A model generated the notes under the pieces. The model saw nothing but the letters and a program-made list of their open reading frames with translations, did not search any database and was not told where the DNA came from. From Diplolepis rosae (Eukaryota; Arthropoda; Insecta; Hymenoptera; Diplolepididae), in the NCBI GenBank assembly GCA_030998225.1, contig JAPYXD010000684.1:2709426-2773425 (forward strand): a DNA stretch of 64,000 nucleotides, given 5' to 3'. A program made the position numbers and the translations under genes. This document shows positions 1 through 13,886 of this stretch, piece by piece. How positions within the stretch are numbered: position 1 is the first letter of the stretch; each line of letters begins with the position of its first letter.

Positions 1-683
1 TAGAAATAATTTTCAAACTGACGGGATATCTAAAATATGAACTAGGTATCTTAATTTTCTGTTCTCAGCTTAAGTTCCCTGAGAAAGATGTTTTTTAAGC
101 ACCTGGACTACTAGATATAATTTTCAAAATGACGGGATCTCTAAAATATGAACTAGGTATCTTATATTTCAGTTCTCAGCTTAAGTTCCCTGAGAAAGAT
201 GTTTTTTAAGCACCTGGACTACTAAATATAATTTTCAAAATGACGGGATCTCTAAAATAAGAACTAGGTATCTTAATTTTCAGTTCTCAGCTTAAGTTCC
301 CGGAGAAAGATGTTTTTTAAGCACCTGGACTACTAGATATAATTTTCAAAATGACGGGATCTCTAAAATATGAACTAGGTATCTTATATTTCAGTTCTCA
401 GCTTAAGTTCCCTGAGGAAGATGTTTTTTAAGCACCTGCACTGCTAGATATAATTTTCAAAATGACGGGATCTCTAAAATATGAACTAGGTATCTTAATT
501 ATCAGTTCTCAGTTTAAGTTCCCTGAGAAAGATGTTTTTTAAGCACCTGGACTACTAGATATAATTTTCAAAATGACGGGATCTCTAAAATATGAACTAG
601 GTATCTTAAGTTTCGTTTCTCAGCTTAAGTTCTCTAAGGAAGATGTTTTTTAAGCACCTGGACTACTAGATATAGTTTTCAAA

Positions 684-1127
684 ATGACGGGATCTCTAAA
701 ATATGAACTAGGTATATTAATTTTCAGTTCTCGGCTTAAGTTCCCTGAGAAAGATGTTTTTTAAGCACCTGGACTACTAGATATAATTTTCAAATTGACG
801 GGATATCTAAAATATGAACTAGGTATCTTATATTTCAGTTCTCAGCTTAAGTGCCCTGAGAAAGGTGTTTTTTAAGCAGCTGGACTACTAAATATAATTT
901 TGAAAATGACGGGATCTCTAAAATATGAACTAGGTATCCTAATTTTCAGTTCTCGGCTTAAGTACCCTGAGAAACATGTTTTTTAAGCACCTGGACTACT
1001 AAATATAATTTTCAAAATGACGGGATCTCTAAAATATGAACTAGGTATCTTGATTTTCATTTCTCAGCTTAAGTTTCCGAAGAAAGATGTTTTTTAAGCA
1101 CCTGGACTACTAGATATAATTTCCAAA
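684..1127 (+). repeat. four-monomer landmark cassette (first copy)
   Basis: Four consecutive marked monomers travel as a unit: (1) TATATTAATTTTCAG with TCTCGG; (2) TTGACGGGATATC, AAGTGCCCTGAGAAAGGTG and GCAGCTGG; (3) TTTTGAAAATGACGG, GTATCCTAA and CTCGGCTTAAGTACC with AACATG; (4) CTTGATTTTCATTTC with AAGTTTCCGAAG. The third monomer's CTCGGCTTAAGTACC anchor begins at 952 and recurs at 1951, 15487, 18926, 19703, 23141, 26804, 28579, 29799, 34569, 38565, 41222, 46659, 49323, 50654, 54203, 55979, 59526 and, with an inserted base, 63426. Monomer 4 is replaced by another type in some copies, such as those near 26.8, 28.6, 29.8, 54.2 and 59.5 kb. The two leftmost anchors are exactly 999 bp (9 monomers) apart. 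Confidence 0.88.
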
Positions 1128-2126
1128 ATGACGGGATCTCTAAAATATGAACTAGGTATCTCGGTTTTTAGTTCTCAGCTTAAGTTCCATGAGGAAGATG
1201 TATTTTTGACACTTGGACTACTAAATATAATTTTCAAAATTACAGGATCTCTGAAATATGAACTAGGTATCTTAAATTTCTGTTCTCAGCTCAACTTCCC
1301 TGAGGAAGGTGTATGTTAAGCACCTGGACTACTAGATATAATATTCAAAATGACGGGATCTCTAAACTATGAACTAGGTATCTTAAATTTCAGTTCTCAT
1401 CTTAAGTTCCCTGAGAAAGATGTTTTTTAAGCACCTGCACTGCTAGATATAATTCTCAAAATGACGGGATCTCTAAAATATGAACTAGTTATCTTAAATT
1501 TCCGTTCTCAGCTCAACTTCCCTGAGGAAGGTGTATTTCAAGCACCTGGGCTACTAAATATAATTTCCAATATGACGGGATCTCTAGAATATGAACTAGG
1601 TATCTTAATTTTCAGTTCTCAGCTTAACTTCCCTGAGAAAGATGTTTTTTAAGCACCTGCACTGCTAGATATAATTTTCAAAATGACGGGATCTCTAAAA
1701 TATGAACTAGGTATCTTATATTTCAGTTCTCAGCTTAAGTTCCCTGAGAAAGATGTTTTTTAAGCACCTGGACTACTAGATATAATTTTCAAATTGACGG
1801 GATATCTAAAATATGAACTAGGTATCTTATATTTCAGTTCTCAGCTTAAGTGCCCTGAGAAAGGTGTTTTTTAAGCAGCTGGACTACTAAATATAATTTT
1901 GAAAATGACGGGATCTCTAAAATATGAACTAGGTATCCTAATTTTCAGTTCTCGGCTTAAGTACCCTGAGAAACATGTTTTTTAAGCACCTGGACTACTA
2001 AATATAATTTTCAAAATGACGGGATCTCTAAAATATGAACTAGGTATCTTATATTTCAGTTCTCGGCTTAAGTTCCCTGAGAAAGATGTTTTTTAAGCAC
2101 CTGCACTGCTAGATATAATTCTCAAA

Positions 2127-4455
2127 ATGACGGGATCTCTAAAATATGAACTAGGTATCTTAATTATCAGTTCTCAGTTTAAGTTCCCTGAGAAAGTTGT
2201 TTTTTAAGCACCCGGACTAGTAAATACAATTTTCAAAATGACGGGATCTCTAAAATATGAACTAGGTATCTTAATTTTCAGTTCTCAGCTTAAGTGCCCT
2301 GAGGAAGATGTTTATTAAGCACCTGGACTACTAAATATAATTTCCAAAATGACGGGATCTCTGGAATATGAACTAGGTATCTTAATTTTCAGTTCTCAGC
2401 TTAAGTTCCCGGAGAAAGATGTTTTTTAAGCACCTGGACTACTAGATATAATTTTCAAAATGACGGGATCTCTAAAATATGAACTAGGTATCTTATATTT
2501 CAGTTCTCAGCTTAAGTTCCCTGAGGAAGATGTTTTTTAAGCACCTGCACTACTAGATATAATTCTCAAAATGACGGGATCTCTAAACTATGAACTAGGT
2601 ATCTTGATCTTCATTTCTCAGCTTAAGTTCCCTGAGAAAGATGTTTTTTAAGCACCTGCACTGCTAGATATAATTTTCAAAATGACAGGATCTCTAAACT
2701 ATGAACTAGGTATCTTACTTTTCAGTTCTGAGCTTAAGTTCCCGAAGAAAGATGTATTTTAAGCACCTGGACTACTAGATATAATTTTCAAAATGACGGG
2801 ATCCCTAAAATATGAACTAGGTATCTTAATTTTCAGTTCTCAGCTTAAGTTCCCTGAGAAAGATGTTTTTTAAGCACCTGGACTACTAAATATAATTTTC
2901 CAAATGACGGGATCTCTAAAATATGAACTAGGTATCTTATATTTCAGTTCTCAGCTTAAGTTCCCTGAGAAAGATGTTTTTTAAGCACCTGGACTACTAG
3001 ATATAATTTTCAAAATGACGGGATCTCTAAAATATGAACTAGGTATCTTAATTTTCAGTTCTCAGCTTAAGTGCCCTGAGGAAGATGTTTATTAAGCACC
3101 TGGACTACTAAATATAATTTCCAAAATGACGGGATCTCTGGAATATGAACTAGGTATCTTGATTTTCAGTTCTCAGCTTAAGTTCCCTAAGTAAGATGTT
3201 TTTTAAGCACCTGGACTACTAGACATAATTTTCAAACTGACGGGATATCTAAAATATGAACTAGGTATTTTAGTTTTCTGTTCTCAGCTTAAGTTCCCTG
3301 AGAAAGATGTTTTTTAAGCACCTGGACTACTATATATATTTTTCAAAATGACGGGATCTCTAAAATACGAACTAGGTATCTTATATTTCAGTTCTCAGCT
3401 TAAGTTCCCGAAGTAAGATGTTTTTTAAGCACCTGGACTACTAGATATAATTTTCAAAATGACGGGATCTCTAAAATATGAACTAGGTATCTTAAATTTC
3501 ATTTCTCAGCTCATGTTCCCTAAGGAAGATGTTTTTTAAGCACCTGGACTACTAAATATAATTTTCAAAATGACGGGATCTCTATAATATGATCTAGGTA
3601 TCTTAATTATCAGTTCTCAGTTTAAGTTCCCTGAGAAGGATGTTTTTTAAGCACCTGGACTACTAGATATAATTTTCAAAATGACGGGATCTCTAAAATA
3701 TGAACAAGGTATCTTAATTTTCTGTTCTCAGCTTAAGTTGCCTGAGAAAGATGTTTTTTAATCACCTGGACTACTAAATATTATTTTCAAAATGACGGGA
3801 TCTCTAAAATATGAACTAGGTATCTTAATTTTCAGTTCTCAGCTCAAGTTCCCTAAGTAAGATGTTTTTTAAGCACCTGGACTACTAGATATAATTTTCA
3901 AAATGACGGGATATCTAAAATATGAACTAGGTATCTTATATTTCAGTTCTCAGCTTAAGTTCCCTGAGAAAGATGTTTTTTAAGCACCTGGATTACTAAA
4001 TATTTTTCAAAATGACGGGATCTCTAAAATATGAACTAGGTATCTTAATTTTCAGTTCTCAGATTAAGTTCACTGAGAAAGATGTTTTCTAAGCACCTGG
4101 ACTACTAGATATAATTTTCAAAATGACGGGATCTCTAAAATATGAACTAGGTATCTTAATTTTCAGTTCTCAGATTAAGTTCCCTGAGAAAGATGTTTTT
4201 TAAGCACCTGGACTAGTAAATATAATTTTCAAAATGACGGGATCTCTAAAATATGAACTAGGTATCTTAATTTTCAGTTCTCAGCTTAAGTTCCCTGAGA
4301 AAGATGTTTTTTAAGCACATGGACTACTAAATATAATTTTCAAAATGACGGGATCTCTAAAATATAAACCAGGTATCTTAAATTTCCGTTCTCAGCTCAA
4401 CTTCCCTGAGGAAGGTGTATTTTAAGCACCTGGACTACTAGATATAATTTACAAA
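2127..4455 (+). repeat. 21-monomer segment, first copy (pair with 8,006-10,334)
   Basis: These 21 monomers reappear in the same order 5,879 bp further right. Shared rare marks include the TATATATATT monomer (3,331 and 9,210), CTATAATATGATCTAGG (about 3,582 and 9,461), CAGCTCATGTTCCC, and a monomer with a 2-bp deletion giving ACTAAATATTTTTC (about 3,992 and 9,871). The offset is constant, so the two copies share their small indels. The match stops just after a type B monomer at the right and near an ATTCTCAAAATG monomer at the left. Confidence 0.85.
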
Positions 4456-4677
4456 ATGACGGGATCTCCAAAATATAAACTAGGTATCTTAATTTTCAGT
4501 TCTCAGATCAAGTTCCCTGAGGCAGATTTTTTTTAAGCACCTGGAATAATAGAATTAACTTTCAAAATTGCGGGATCTCTACAATATAAACTAGCTATCT
4601 TAGTTTTCAGTTCTCAGCTTAAGTTCCCTGAGGAAGATGTTTTTTAAGCACCTGGAGTACTAAATATAATTTTCAAA
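4456..4677 (+). repeat. diverged monomer pair
   Basis: Two neighbouring monomers carry private changes: GGCAGATTTTTTTTAAGC, CTGGAATAATAG with AATTAACTTTC, then ATTGCGGGATCTCTAC and ACTAGCTATC. Relatives with CTGGAATAATAG occur only near 35.94 and 42.59 kb. Period and orientation are unchanged, so these are satellite copies that have escaped recent homogenisation, not an insertion. Confidence 0.7.
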
Positions 4678-6008
4678 ATGACGGGATCTCTAAAATATGA
4701 ACTAGGTATCTTAAATTTCCGTTCTCAGCTCAACTTCCCTGAGGAAGGTGTATTTTAAGCACCTGGACTACTAAATATAATTTTCAAAATGACGGGATCT
4801 CTAAAATATAAACCAGGTATCCTTAATTTCAGTTCTCAGCTCAACTTCCCTGAGGAAGGTGTATTTTAAGCACCTGGACTACTAAATATAATTTTCAAAA
4901 TGACGGGATCTCTAAAATATAAACCAGGTATCCTTAATTTCAGTTCTCAGCTTAAGTTCCCTGAGGAAGATGTTTTTTAAGCACCTGCACTACTAGATAT
5001 AATTCTCAAAATGACGGGATCTCTAAAATATAAACCAGGTATCTTAAACATCTGGTCTCAGCTAAACTTCCCTGAGGAAGGTGTAGTTTAAGCACCTGGA
5101 CTACTAAATATAATTTTCAAAATGACGGGATATCTAAAATATGAACTAGGTATCTTAATTTTCAGTTCTCAGCTTAAGTTCCCTGAGAAAGATGTTTTTT
5201 AAGCACCTGGACTAGTAAATATAATTTTCAAAAAAACGGGATCTCTAAAATATGAACTTGGTATCTTAATTTTCAGTTCTCAGCTTCAGTTCCCTGAGAA
5301 AGATGTTTTTAAGCACCTGGACGACTAAATATAATTTTCAAAATGACGGGATCTCTAAAATATAAACCAGGTATCTTAAATTTCCGTTCTCAGCTCAACT
5401 TCCCTGAGGAAGGTGTATGTTAAGCACCTGGACTACTAAATATAATTTTTTAAATGACGGGATCTCAAAAATATGTACTAGGTATCTTAATTTTCAGTTC
5501 TCAGCTTAAGTTCCCTGAGAAAGATGTTTTTTAAGCACCTGGACTACTGAATATAATTTTCAAAGTGACGGGATCTATAAAATATAAACTAGGTATATTA
5601 AATTTCCGTTCTCAGTTCAACTTCCCTGAGGAAGGTGTATTTTAAGCACCTGGACTACTTGATATAATTTTCAAAATGACGGGATCTCTAAAATATTAAC
5701 CAGGTATCCTTAATTTCAGTTCTCAGCTTAAGTTCCCTGAGGAAGATGTTTTTTAAGCACCTGGACTACTAAATATAATTTTCAAAATGACGGGATCTCT
5801 AAAATATAAACCAGGTATCTTAAATTTCTGTTCTCAGCTCAACTTCCCTGAGGAAGGTGTATTTTAAGCACCTGGACTACTAAATATAATTTTCAAAATG
5901 ACGGGATCTCTAAAATATGAACTAGGTATCTTAATTTTCAGTTCTCAGCTTAAGTTCCCTGAGAAAGATGTTTTTTAAGCACCTGGACTAGTAAATATAA
6001 TTTTCAAA

Positions 6009-6119
6009 ATGACGGGATCTCTAAAATATGAACTAGGTATCTTAATTTTCAGTTCTCAGCTTAAGTTCCCTGAGAAAGATGTTTTTTAAGCACCTGGACT
6101 ACTAAATATAATTTTCAAA
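6009..6119 (+). repeat. representative type A monomer
   Basis: This copy is close to the commonest monomer form. From position 1 it begins ATGACGGGATCTC, continues TATGAACTAGGTATC at 19-33, carries CTTAAG (AflII) at 52-57, GAGAAAGATG near 61-70, a T6 run ending in TAAGC, and closes with ACTACTAAATATAATTTTC and AAA. Common A variants differ at a few fixed places: GGGATAT or GGGATCC for GGGATCT, TATATTTCAG for AATTTTCAG, ATTATCAG, TCTGTTCTC, CCTAAGTAAG for CCTGAGAAAG, and ACTAGTAAAT (SpeI) for ACTACTAAAT. The frame from ATG is closed by TAA at 79-81 in the standard form. Confidence 0.9.
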
Positions 6120-6230
6120 ATGACGGGATCTCTAAAATATAAACCAGGTATCTTAAATTTCCGTTCTCAGCTCAACTTCCCTGAGGAAGGTGTATTTTAA
6201 GCACCTGGACTACTAAATATAATTTTCAAA
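6120..6230 (+). repeat. representative type B monomer
   Basis: Type B differs from type A by a linked set of substitutions: TATAAACCAGG for TATGAACTAGG, TTAAATTTCCGTTC for TTAATTTTCAGTTC, GCTCAACTTCC for GCTTAAGTTCC (AflII lost), and GAGGAAGGTGTATTTTAAG for GAGAAAGATGTTTTTTAAG. The substitutions usually travel together, which shows an old subfamily. Mosaics with an A-like left half (TATGAACTAGG) and a B right half are common, for example at 1,461, consistent with gene conversion or unequal exchange inside monomers. A second CpG at positions 43-44 is specific to the CCGTTC form. Confidence 0.88.
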
Positions 6231-9209
6231 ATGACGGGATCTCAAAAATATGTACTAGGTATCTTAATTTTCAGTTCTCAGCTTAAGTTCCCTGAGAAAG
6301 ATGTTTTTTAAGCACCTGGACTACTGAATATAATTTTCAAAGTGACGGGATCTCTAAAATATAAACCAGGTATCTTAAATTTCCGTTCTCAGCTCAACTT
6401 CCCTGAGGAAGGCGTATTTTCAGCACTTGGACTACTAAATATAATTTTCAAAATGACAGGATCTCTAAAATATGAACTAGGTATCTTAAGTTTCGTTTCT
6501 CAGCTTAAATTCTCTAAGGAAGATGTTTTTTAAGCACCTGGACTACTAGATATAGTTTTCAAAATGACGGGATCTCTAAAATATGAACTAGGTATATTAA
6601 TTTTCAGTTCTCGGCTTTAGTTCCCTGAGAAAGATGTTTTTTAAGCACCTGGACTACTAGATATAATTTTCAAAATGACGGGATCTCTAAAATAAGAACT
6701 AGGTATCTTAATTTTCAGTTCTGAGCTTAAGTTCCCGAAGAAAGATGTTTTTTAAGCACCTGGACTACTAGATATAATTTTCAAAATGACGGGATCCCTA
6801 AAATATGAACTAGGTATCTTAATTTTCAGTTCTCAGCTTAAGTTCCCTGAGAAAGATGTTTTTTAAGCACCTGGACTACTAAATATAATTTTCCAAATGA
6901 CGGGATCTCTAAAATATGAACTAGGTATCTTATATTTCAGTTCTCAGCTTAAGTTCCCTGAGAAAGATGTTTTTTAAGCACCTGGACTACTAGATATAAT
7001 TTTCAAAATGACGGGATCTCTAAAATATGAACTAGGTATCTTAATTATCAGTTCTCAGTTTAAGTTCCCTGAGAAAGATGTTTTTTAAGCACCTGGACTA
7101 GTAAATATAATTTTCAAAATGACGGGATCTCTAAAATATGAACTAGGTATCTTATATTTCAGTTCTCAGCTTAAGTGCCCTGAGGAAGATGTTTATTAAG
7201 CACCTGGACTACTAAATATAATTTCCAAAATGACGGGATCTCTAGAATATGAACTAGGTATCTTGATTTTCAGTTCTCAGCTTAAGTTCCCTAAGTAAGA
7301 TGTTTTTTAAGCACCTGGACTACTAGAAATAATTTTCAAACTGACGGGATATCTAAAATATGAACTAGGTATCTTATATTTCAGTTCTCAGCTTAAGTTC
7401 CCTGAGAAAGATGTTTTTTAAGCACCTGCACTGCTAGATATAATTTTCAAAATGACAGGATCTCTAAAATATGAACTAGTTATCTTAAATTTCCGTTCTC
7501 ACCTCAACTTCCCTGAGGAAGGTGTATTTTAAGCACCTGGACTACTAGATATAATTTTCAAAATGACGGGATCTCTAAAATAAGAACTAGGTATCTTAAT
7601 TTTCAGTTCTCATCTTAAGTTCCCGAAAAAAGATGTTTTTTAAGCACCTGGACTACTAGATATAATTTTCAAAATGACGGGATCTCTAAAATAAGAACTA
7701 GGTATCTTAATTTTCAGTTCTGACCTTAAGTTCCCGAAGAAAGATGTTTTTTAAGCACCTGGACTACTAGATATAATTTTCAAAATGACGGGATCCCTAA
7801 AATATGAACTAGGTATCTTAATTTTCAGTTCTCAGCTTAAGTTCCCTGAGAAAGATGTTTTTTAAGCACCTGGACTACTAAATATAATTTTCCAAATGAC
7901 GGGATCTCTAAAATATGAACTAGGTATCTTATATTTCAGTTCTCAGCTTAAGTTCCCGAAGAAAGATGTTTTTAAGCACCTGCACTACTAGATATAATTC
8001 TCAAAATGACGGGATCTCTAAAATATGAACTCGGTATCTTAATTATCAGTTCTCAGTTTAAGTTCCCTGAGAAAGATGTTTTTTAAGCACCTGGACTAGT
8101 AAATACAATTTTCAAAATGACGGGATCTCTAAAATATGAACTAGGTATCTTAATTTTCAGTTCTCAGCTTAAGTGCCCTGAGGAAGATGTTTATTAAGCA
8201 CCTGGACTACTAAATATAATTTCCAAAATGACGGGATCTCTGGAATATGAACTAGGTATCTTAATTTTCAGTTCTCAGCTTAAGTTCCCGGAGAAAGATG
8301 TTTTTTAAGCACCTGGACTACTAGATATAATTTTCAAAATGACGGGATCTCTAAAATATGAACTAGGTATCTTATATTTCAGTTCTCAGCTTAAGTTCCC
8401 TGAGGAAGATGTTTTTTAAGCACCTGCACTACTAGATATAATTCTCAAAATGACGGGATCTCTAAACTATGAACTAGGTATCTTAAATTTCAGTTCTCAG
8501 CTTAAGTTCCCTGAGAAAGATGTTTTTTAAGCACCTGCACTGCTAGATATAATTTTCAAAATGACAGGATCTCTAAAATATGAACTAGGTATCTTACTTT
8601 TCAGTTCTGAGCTTAAGTTCCCGAAGAAAGATGTCTTTTTAGCACCTGGACTACTAGATATAATTTTCAAAACGACGGGATCCCTAAAATATGAACTAGG
8701 TATCTTAATTTTCAGTTCTCAGCTTAAGTTCCCTGAGAAAGATGTTTTTTAAGCACCTGGACTACTAAATATAATTTTCCAAATGACGGGATCTCTAAAA
8801 TATGAACTAGGTATCTTATATTTCAGTTCTCAGCTTAAGTTCCCTGAGAAAGATGTTTTTTAAGCACCTGGACTACTAGATATAATTTTCAAAATGACGG
8901 GATCTCTAAAATATGAACTAGGTATCTTAATTTTCAGTTCTCAGCTTAAGTGCCCTGAGGAAGATGTTTATTAAGCACCTGGACTACTAAATATAATTTC
9001 CAAAATGACGGGATCTCTGGAATATGAACTAGGTATCTTGATTTTCAGTTCTCAGCTTAAGTTCCCTAAGTAAGATGTTTTTTAAGCACCTGGACTACTA
9101 GACATAATTTTCAAACTGACGGGATATCTAAAATATGAACTAGGTATTTTAGTTTTCTGTTCTCAGCTTAAGTTCCCTGAGAAAGATGTTTTTTAAGCAC
9201 CTGGACTAC

Positions 9210-12200
9210 TATATATATTTTTCAAAATGACGGGATCTCTAAAATACGAACTAGGTATCTTATATTTCAGTTCTCAGCTTAAGTTCCCTAAGTAAGATGT
9301 TTTTTAAGCACCTGGACTACTAGATATAATTTTCAAAATGACGGGATCTCTAAAATATGAACTAGGTATCTTAAATTTCATTTCTCAGCTCATGTTCCCT
9401 AAGGAAGATGTTTTTTAAGCACCTGGACTACTAAATATAATTTTCAAAATGACGGGATCTCTATAATATGATCTAGGTATCTTAATTATCAGTTCTCAGT
9501 TTAAGTTCCCTGAGAAGGATGTTTTTTAAGCACCTGGACTACTAGATATAATTTTCAAAATGACGGGATCTCTAAAATATGAACAAGGTATCTTAATTTT
9601 CTGTTCTCAGCTTAAGTTGCCTGAGAAAGATGTTTTTTAAGCACCTGGACTACTAAATATTATTTTCAAAATGACGGGATCTCTAAAATATGAACTAGGT
9701 ATCTTAATTTTCAGTTCTCAGCTCAAGTTCCCTAAGTAAGATGTTTTTTAAGCACCTGGACTACTAGATATAATTTTCAAAATGACGGGATATCTAAAAT
9801 ATGAACTAGGTATCTTATATTTCAGTTCTCAGCTTAAGTTCCCTGAGAAAGATGTTTTTTAAGCACCTGGATTACTAAATATTTTTCAAAATGACGGGAT
9901 CTCTAAAATATGAACTAGGTATCTTAATTTTCAGTTCTCAGATTAAGTTCACTGAGAAAGATGTTTTCTAAGCACCTGGACTACTAGATATAATTTTCAA
10001 AATGACGGGATCTCTAAAATATGAACTAGGTATCTTAATTTTCAGTTCTCAGATTAAGTTCCCTGAGAAAGATGTTTTTTAAGCACCTGGACTAGTAAAT
10101 ATAATTTTCAAAATGACGGGATCTCTAAAATATGAACTAGGTATCTTAATTTTCAGTTCTCAGCTTAAGTTCCCTGAGAAAGATGTTTTTTAAGCACCTG
10201 GACTACTAAATATAATTTTCAAAATGACGGGATCTCTAAAATATAAACCAGGTATCTTAAATTTCCGTTCTCAGCTCAACTTCCCTGAGGAAGGTGTATT
10301 TTAAGCACCTGGACTACTAGATATAATTTACAAAATGACGGGATCTCTAAAATATGAACTAGGTATCTTAATTATCAGTTCTCATTTTAAGTTCCCTGAG
10401 AAAGGTGTTTTTTAAGCACCTGGACTAGTAAATATAATTTTCAAAATGACGGGATCTATACAATATGAACTAGGTTTCTTAGTTTTCAGTTCTCAGCTTA
10501 AGTTCCCTGAGAAAGATGTTTTTTAAGCACCTGGACTACTAAATATAATTTTCAAAATGACGGGATCTCTAAAATATAAACCAGGTATCTTAAATTTCCG
10601 TTCTCAGCTCAACTTCCCTGAGGAAGGTGTATTTTAAGCACCTGGACTACTAAATATAATTTTCAAAATGACGGGATCTCTAAAATATGAACTAGGTATC
10701 TTAAATTTCTGTTCTCAGCTCAACTTCCCTGAGGAAGGTGTATTTTAAGCACCTGGACTACTAAATATAATTTTCAAAATGACGGGATCTCTAAAATATA
10801 AACCAGGTATCCTAAATTTCAGTTCTCAGCTTAAGTTCCATGAGGAAGATATTTTTTAAGCACCTGGACTACTAAATATAATTTTCAAAATGACGGGATC
10901 TCTAAAATATAAACCAGGTATCTTAAATTTCCGTTCTCAGCTCAACTTCCCTGAGGAAGGTGTATTTTAAGCACCTGGACTACTAAATATAATTTTCAAA
11001 ATGACGGGATCTCTAAAATATGAACTAGGTATCTTAATTTTCAGTTCTCAGCTTAAGTTCCCTGAGAAAGATGTTTTTTAAGCACCTGGACTACTAAATA
11101 TAATTTTCAAAATGACGGGATCTCTAAAATATGAACTAGGTATCTTAATTTTCAGTTCTCAGCTTAAGTTCCCTGAGAAAGATGTTTTTTAAGCACCTGG
11201 ACTACTAAATATAATTTTCAAAATGACGGGATCTCTAAAATATAAACCAGGTATCTTAAATTTCCGTTCTCAGCTCAACTTCCCTGAGGAAGGTGTATTT
11301 TAAGCACCTGGACTACTAAATATAATTTTTTAAATGACGGGATCTCAAAAATATGTACTAGGTATCTTAATTTTCAGTTCTCAGCTTAAGTTCCCTGAGA
11401 AAGATGTTTTTTAAGCACCTGGACTACTGAATATAATTTTCAAAGTGACGGGATCTCTAAAATATAAACCAGGTATCTTAAATTTCCGTTCTCAGCTCAA
11501 CTTCCCTGAGGAAGGCGTATTTTCAGCACCTGGACTACTAAATATAATTTTCAAAATGACAGGATCTCTAAAATATGAACTAGGTATCTTAAGTTTCGTT
11601 TCTCAGCTTAAGTTCTCTAAGGAAGATGTTTTTTAAGCACCTGGACTACTAGATATAATTTTCAAAATGACGGGATCTCTAAAATATGAACTAGGTATAT
11701 TAATTTTCAGTTCTCGGCTTTAGTTCCCTGAGAAAGATGTTTTTTAAGCACCTGGACTACTAGATATAATTTTCAAAATGACGGGATCTCTAAAATAAGA
11801 ACTAGGTATCTTAATTTTCAGTTCTGAGCTTAAGTTCCCGAAGAAAGATGTTTTTTAAGCACCTGGACTACTAGATATAATTTTCAAAATGACGGGATCC
11901 CTAAAATATGAACTAGGTATCTTAATTTTCAGTTCTCAGCTTAAGTTCCCTGAGAAAGATGTTTTTTAAGCACCTGGACTACTAAATATAATTTTCCAAA
12001 TGACGGGATCTCTAAAATATGAACTAGGTATCTTATATTTCAGTTCTCAGCTTAAGTTCCCTGAGAAAGATGTTTTTTAAGCACCTGGACTACTAGATAT
12101 AATTTTCAAAATGACGGGATCTCTAAAATATGAACTAGGTATCTTAATTATCAGTTCTCAGTTTAAGTTCCCTGAGAAAGATGTTTTTTAAGCACCTGGA

Positions 12201-13314
12201 CTAGTAAATACAATTTTCAAAATGACGGGATCTCTAAAATATGAACTAGGTATCTTATATTTCAGTTCTCAGCTTAAGTGCCCTGAGGAAGATGTTTATT
12301 AAGCACCTGGACTACTAAATATAATTTCCAAAATGACGGGATCTCTAGAATATGAACTAGGTATCTTGATTTTCAGTTCTCAGCTTAAGTTCCCTAAGTA
12401 AGATGTTTTTTAAGCACCTGGACTACTAGAAATAATTTTCAAACTGACGGGATATCTAAAATATGAACTAGGTATCTTAATTTTCTGTTCTCAGCTTAAG
12501 TTCCCTGAGAAAGATGTTTTTTAAGCACCTGCACTGCTAGATATAATTTTCAAAATGACAGGATCTCTAAAATATGAACTAGTTATCTTAAATTTCCGTT
12601 CTCACCTCAACTTCCCTGAGGAAGGTGTATTTTAAGCACCTGGACTACTAGATATAATTTTCAAAATGACGGGATCTCTAAAATATGAACTAGGTATCTT
12701 AATTTTCAGTTCTGACCTTAAGTTCCCGAAGAAAGATGTTTTTTAAGCACCTGGACTACTAGATATAATTTTCAAAATGACGGGATCCCTAAAATATGAA
12801 CTAGGTATCTTAATTTTCAGTTCTCAGCTTAAGTTCCCTGAGAAAGATGTTTTTTAAGCACCTGGACTACTAAATATAATTTTCCAAATGACGGGATCTC
12901 TAAAATATGAACTAGGTATCTTATATTTCAGTTCTCAGCTTAAGTTCCCTGAGAAAGATGTTTTTTAAGCACCTGGACTACTAGATATAATTTTCAAAAT
13001 GACGGGATCTCTAAAATATGAACTAGGTATCTTAATTTTCTGTTCTCAGCTTAAGTGCCCTGTGGAAGATGTTTATTAAGCACCTGGGCTACTAAATATA
13101 ATTTCCAATATGACGGGATCTCTAGAATATGAACTAGGTATCTTGATTTTCAGTTCTCAGCTTAAGTTCCCTAAGTAAGATGTTTTTTAAGCACCTGGAC
13201 TACTAGACATAATTTTCAAACTGACGGGATATCTAAAATATGAACTAGGTATTTTAGTTTTCTGTTCTCAGCTTAAGTTCCCTGAGAAAGATGTTTTTTA
13301 AGCACCTGGACTAC
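9210..13314 (+). repeat. higher-order unit, about 37 monomers
   Basis: The marker-to-marker length is 4,105 bp (37 x 111 minus 2). The first 1.1 kb copies the segment at 3,331-4,455. A B-rich block follows (about 10.2-11.56 kb), then a GTTTCG monomer near 11,589 and A-rich monomers that match 6.3-7.5 kb at an offset of 5,103 bp (for example TAGAAATAATTTTCAAACTG at 7,324 and 12,427). The unit is therefore a shortened mosaic of its left neighbour. Confidence 0.75.
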
Positions 13315-13886
13315 TATATATATTTTTCAAAATGACGGGATCTCTAAAATACGAACTAGGTATCTTATATTTCAGTTCTCAGCTTAAGTTCCCTAAGTAA
13401 GATGTTTTTTAAGCACCTGGACTAGTAAATATAATTTTCAAAATGACGGGATCTCTAAAATATAAACCAGGTATCTTAAATTTCCGTTCTCAGCTCAACT
13501 TCCCTGAGGAAGGTGTATTTTAAGCACCTGGACTACTAGATATAATTTACAAAATGACGGGATCTCTAAAATATGAACTATGTATCTTAATTTTCAGTTC
13601 TCAGCTTAAGTTCCATGAGAAAGATGGTTTTTAAGCACCTGGACTAGTAAATATAATTTTCAAAAAAACGGGATCTCTAAAATATGAACTAGGTATATTA
13701 ATTTTCAGTTCTCGGCTTAAGTTCCCTGAGAAAGATGTTTTTTAAGCACCTGGACTACTAAATATAATTTTCAAAATGACGGGATCTCTAAAATATAAAC
13801 CAGGTATCTTAAATTTCCGTTCTCAGCTCAACTTCCCTGAGGAAGGCGTATTTTAAACACCTGGACTAATAAATATAATTTTCAAA

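Larger units (their letters stand above)
5898..6230 (+). repeat. A-A-B trimer (333 bp)
   Basis: Three monomers form a recurrent small higher-order unit: a type A copy ending in ACTAGTAAAT, a type A copy ending in ACTACTAAAT, and a type B copy. The same trio occurs twice in tandem at 14,220-14,885 and again within the B-rich blocks near 18.0-18.3, 37.7-38.1, 44.6-44.9, 45.8-46.1 and 47.3-47.6 kb. Confidence 0.8.
3331..9209 (+). repeat. higher-order unit, about 53 monomers
   Basis: The interval runs between two TATATATATT marker monomers: 5,879 bp, or 53 x 111 minus 4. Contents in order: the diverged block with CTATAATATG and CTCATGTTCC, a B-rich block from about 4,345 to 6,450, a GTTTCGTTTCTC monomer near 6,486, then A-rich monomers with AATAAG, GGGATCCC and CTGGAATATG marks leading back to the TATATATATT marker. 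The usual four-monomer cassette is absent after the GTTTCG monomer; only its first monomer is present (near 6,600). Confidence 0.75.

Noticed and set aside
3331..3345. TATATATATT as a microsatellite or promoter
   Set aside because: It is a few substitutions within the conserved ACTAAATATAATTTTC region of one monomer type and recurs only as part of the higher-order unit; it is useful only as a marker.
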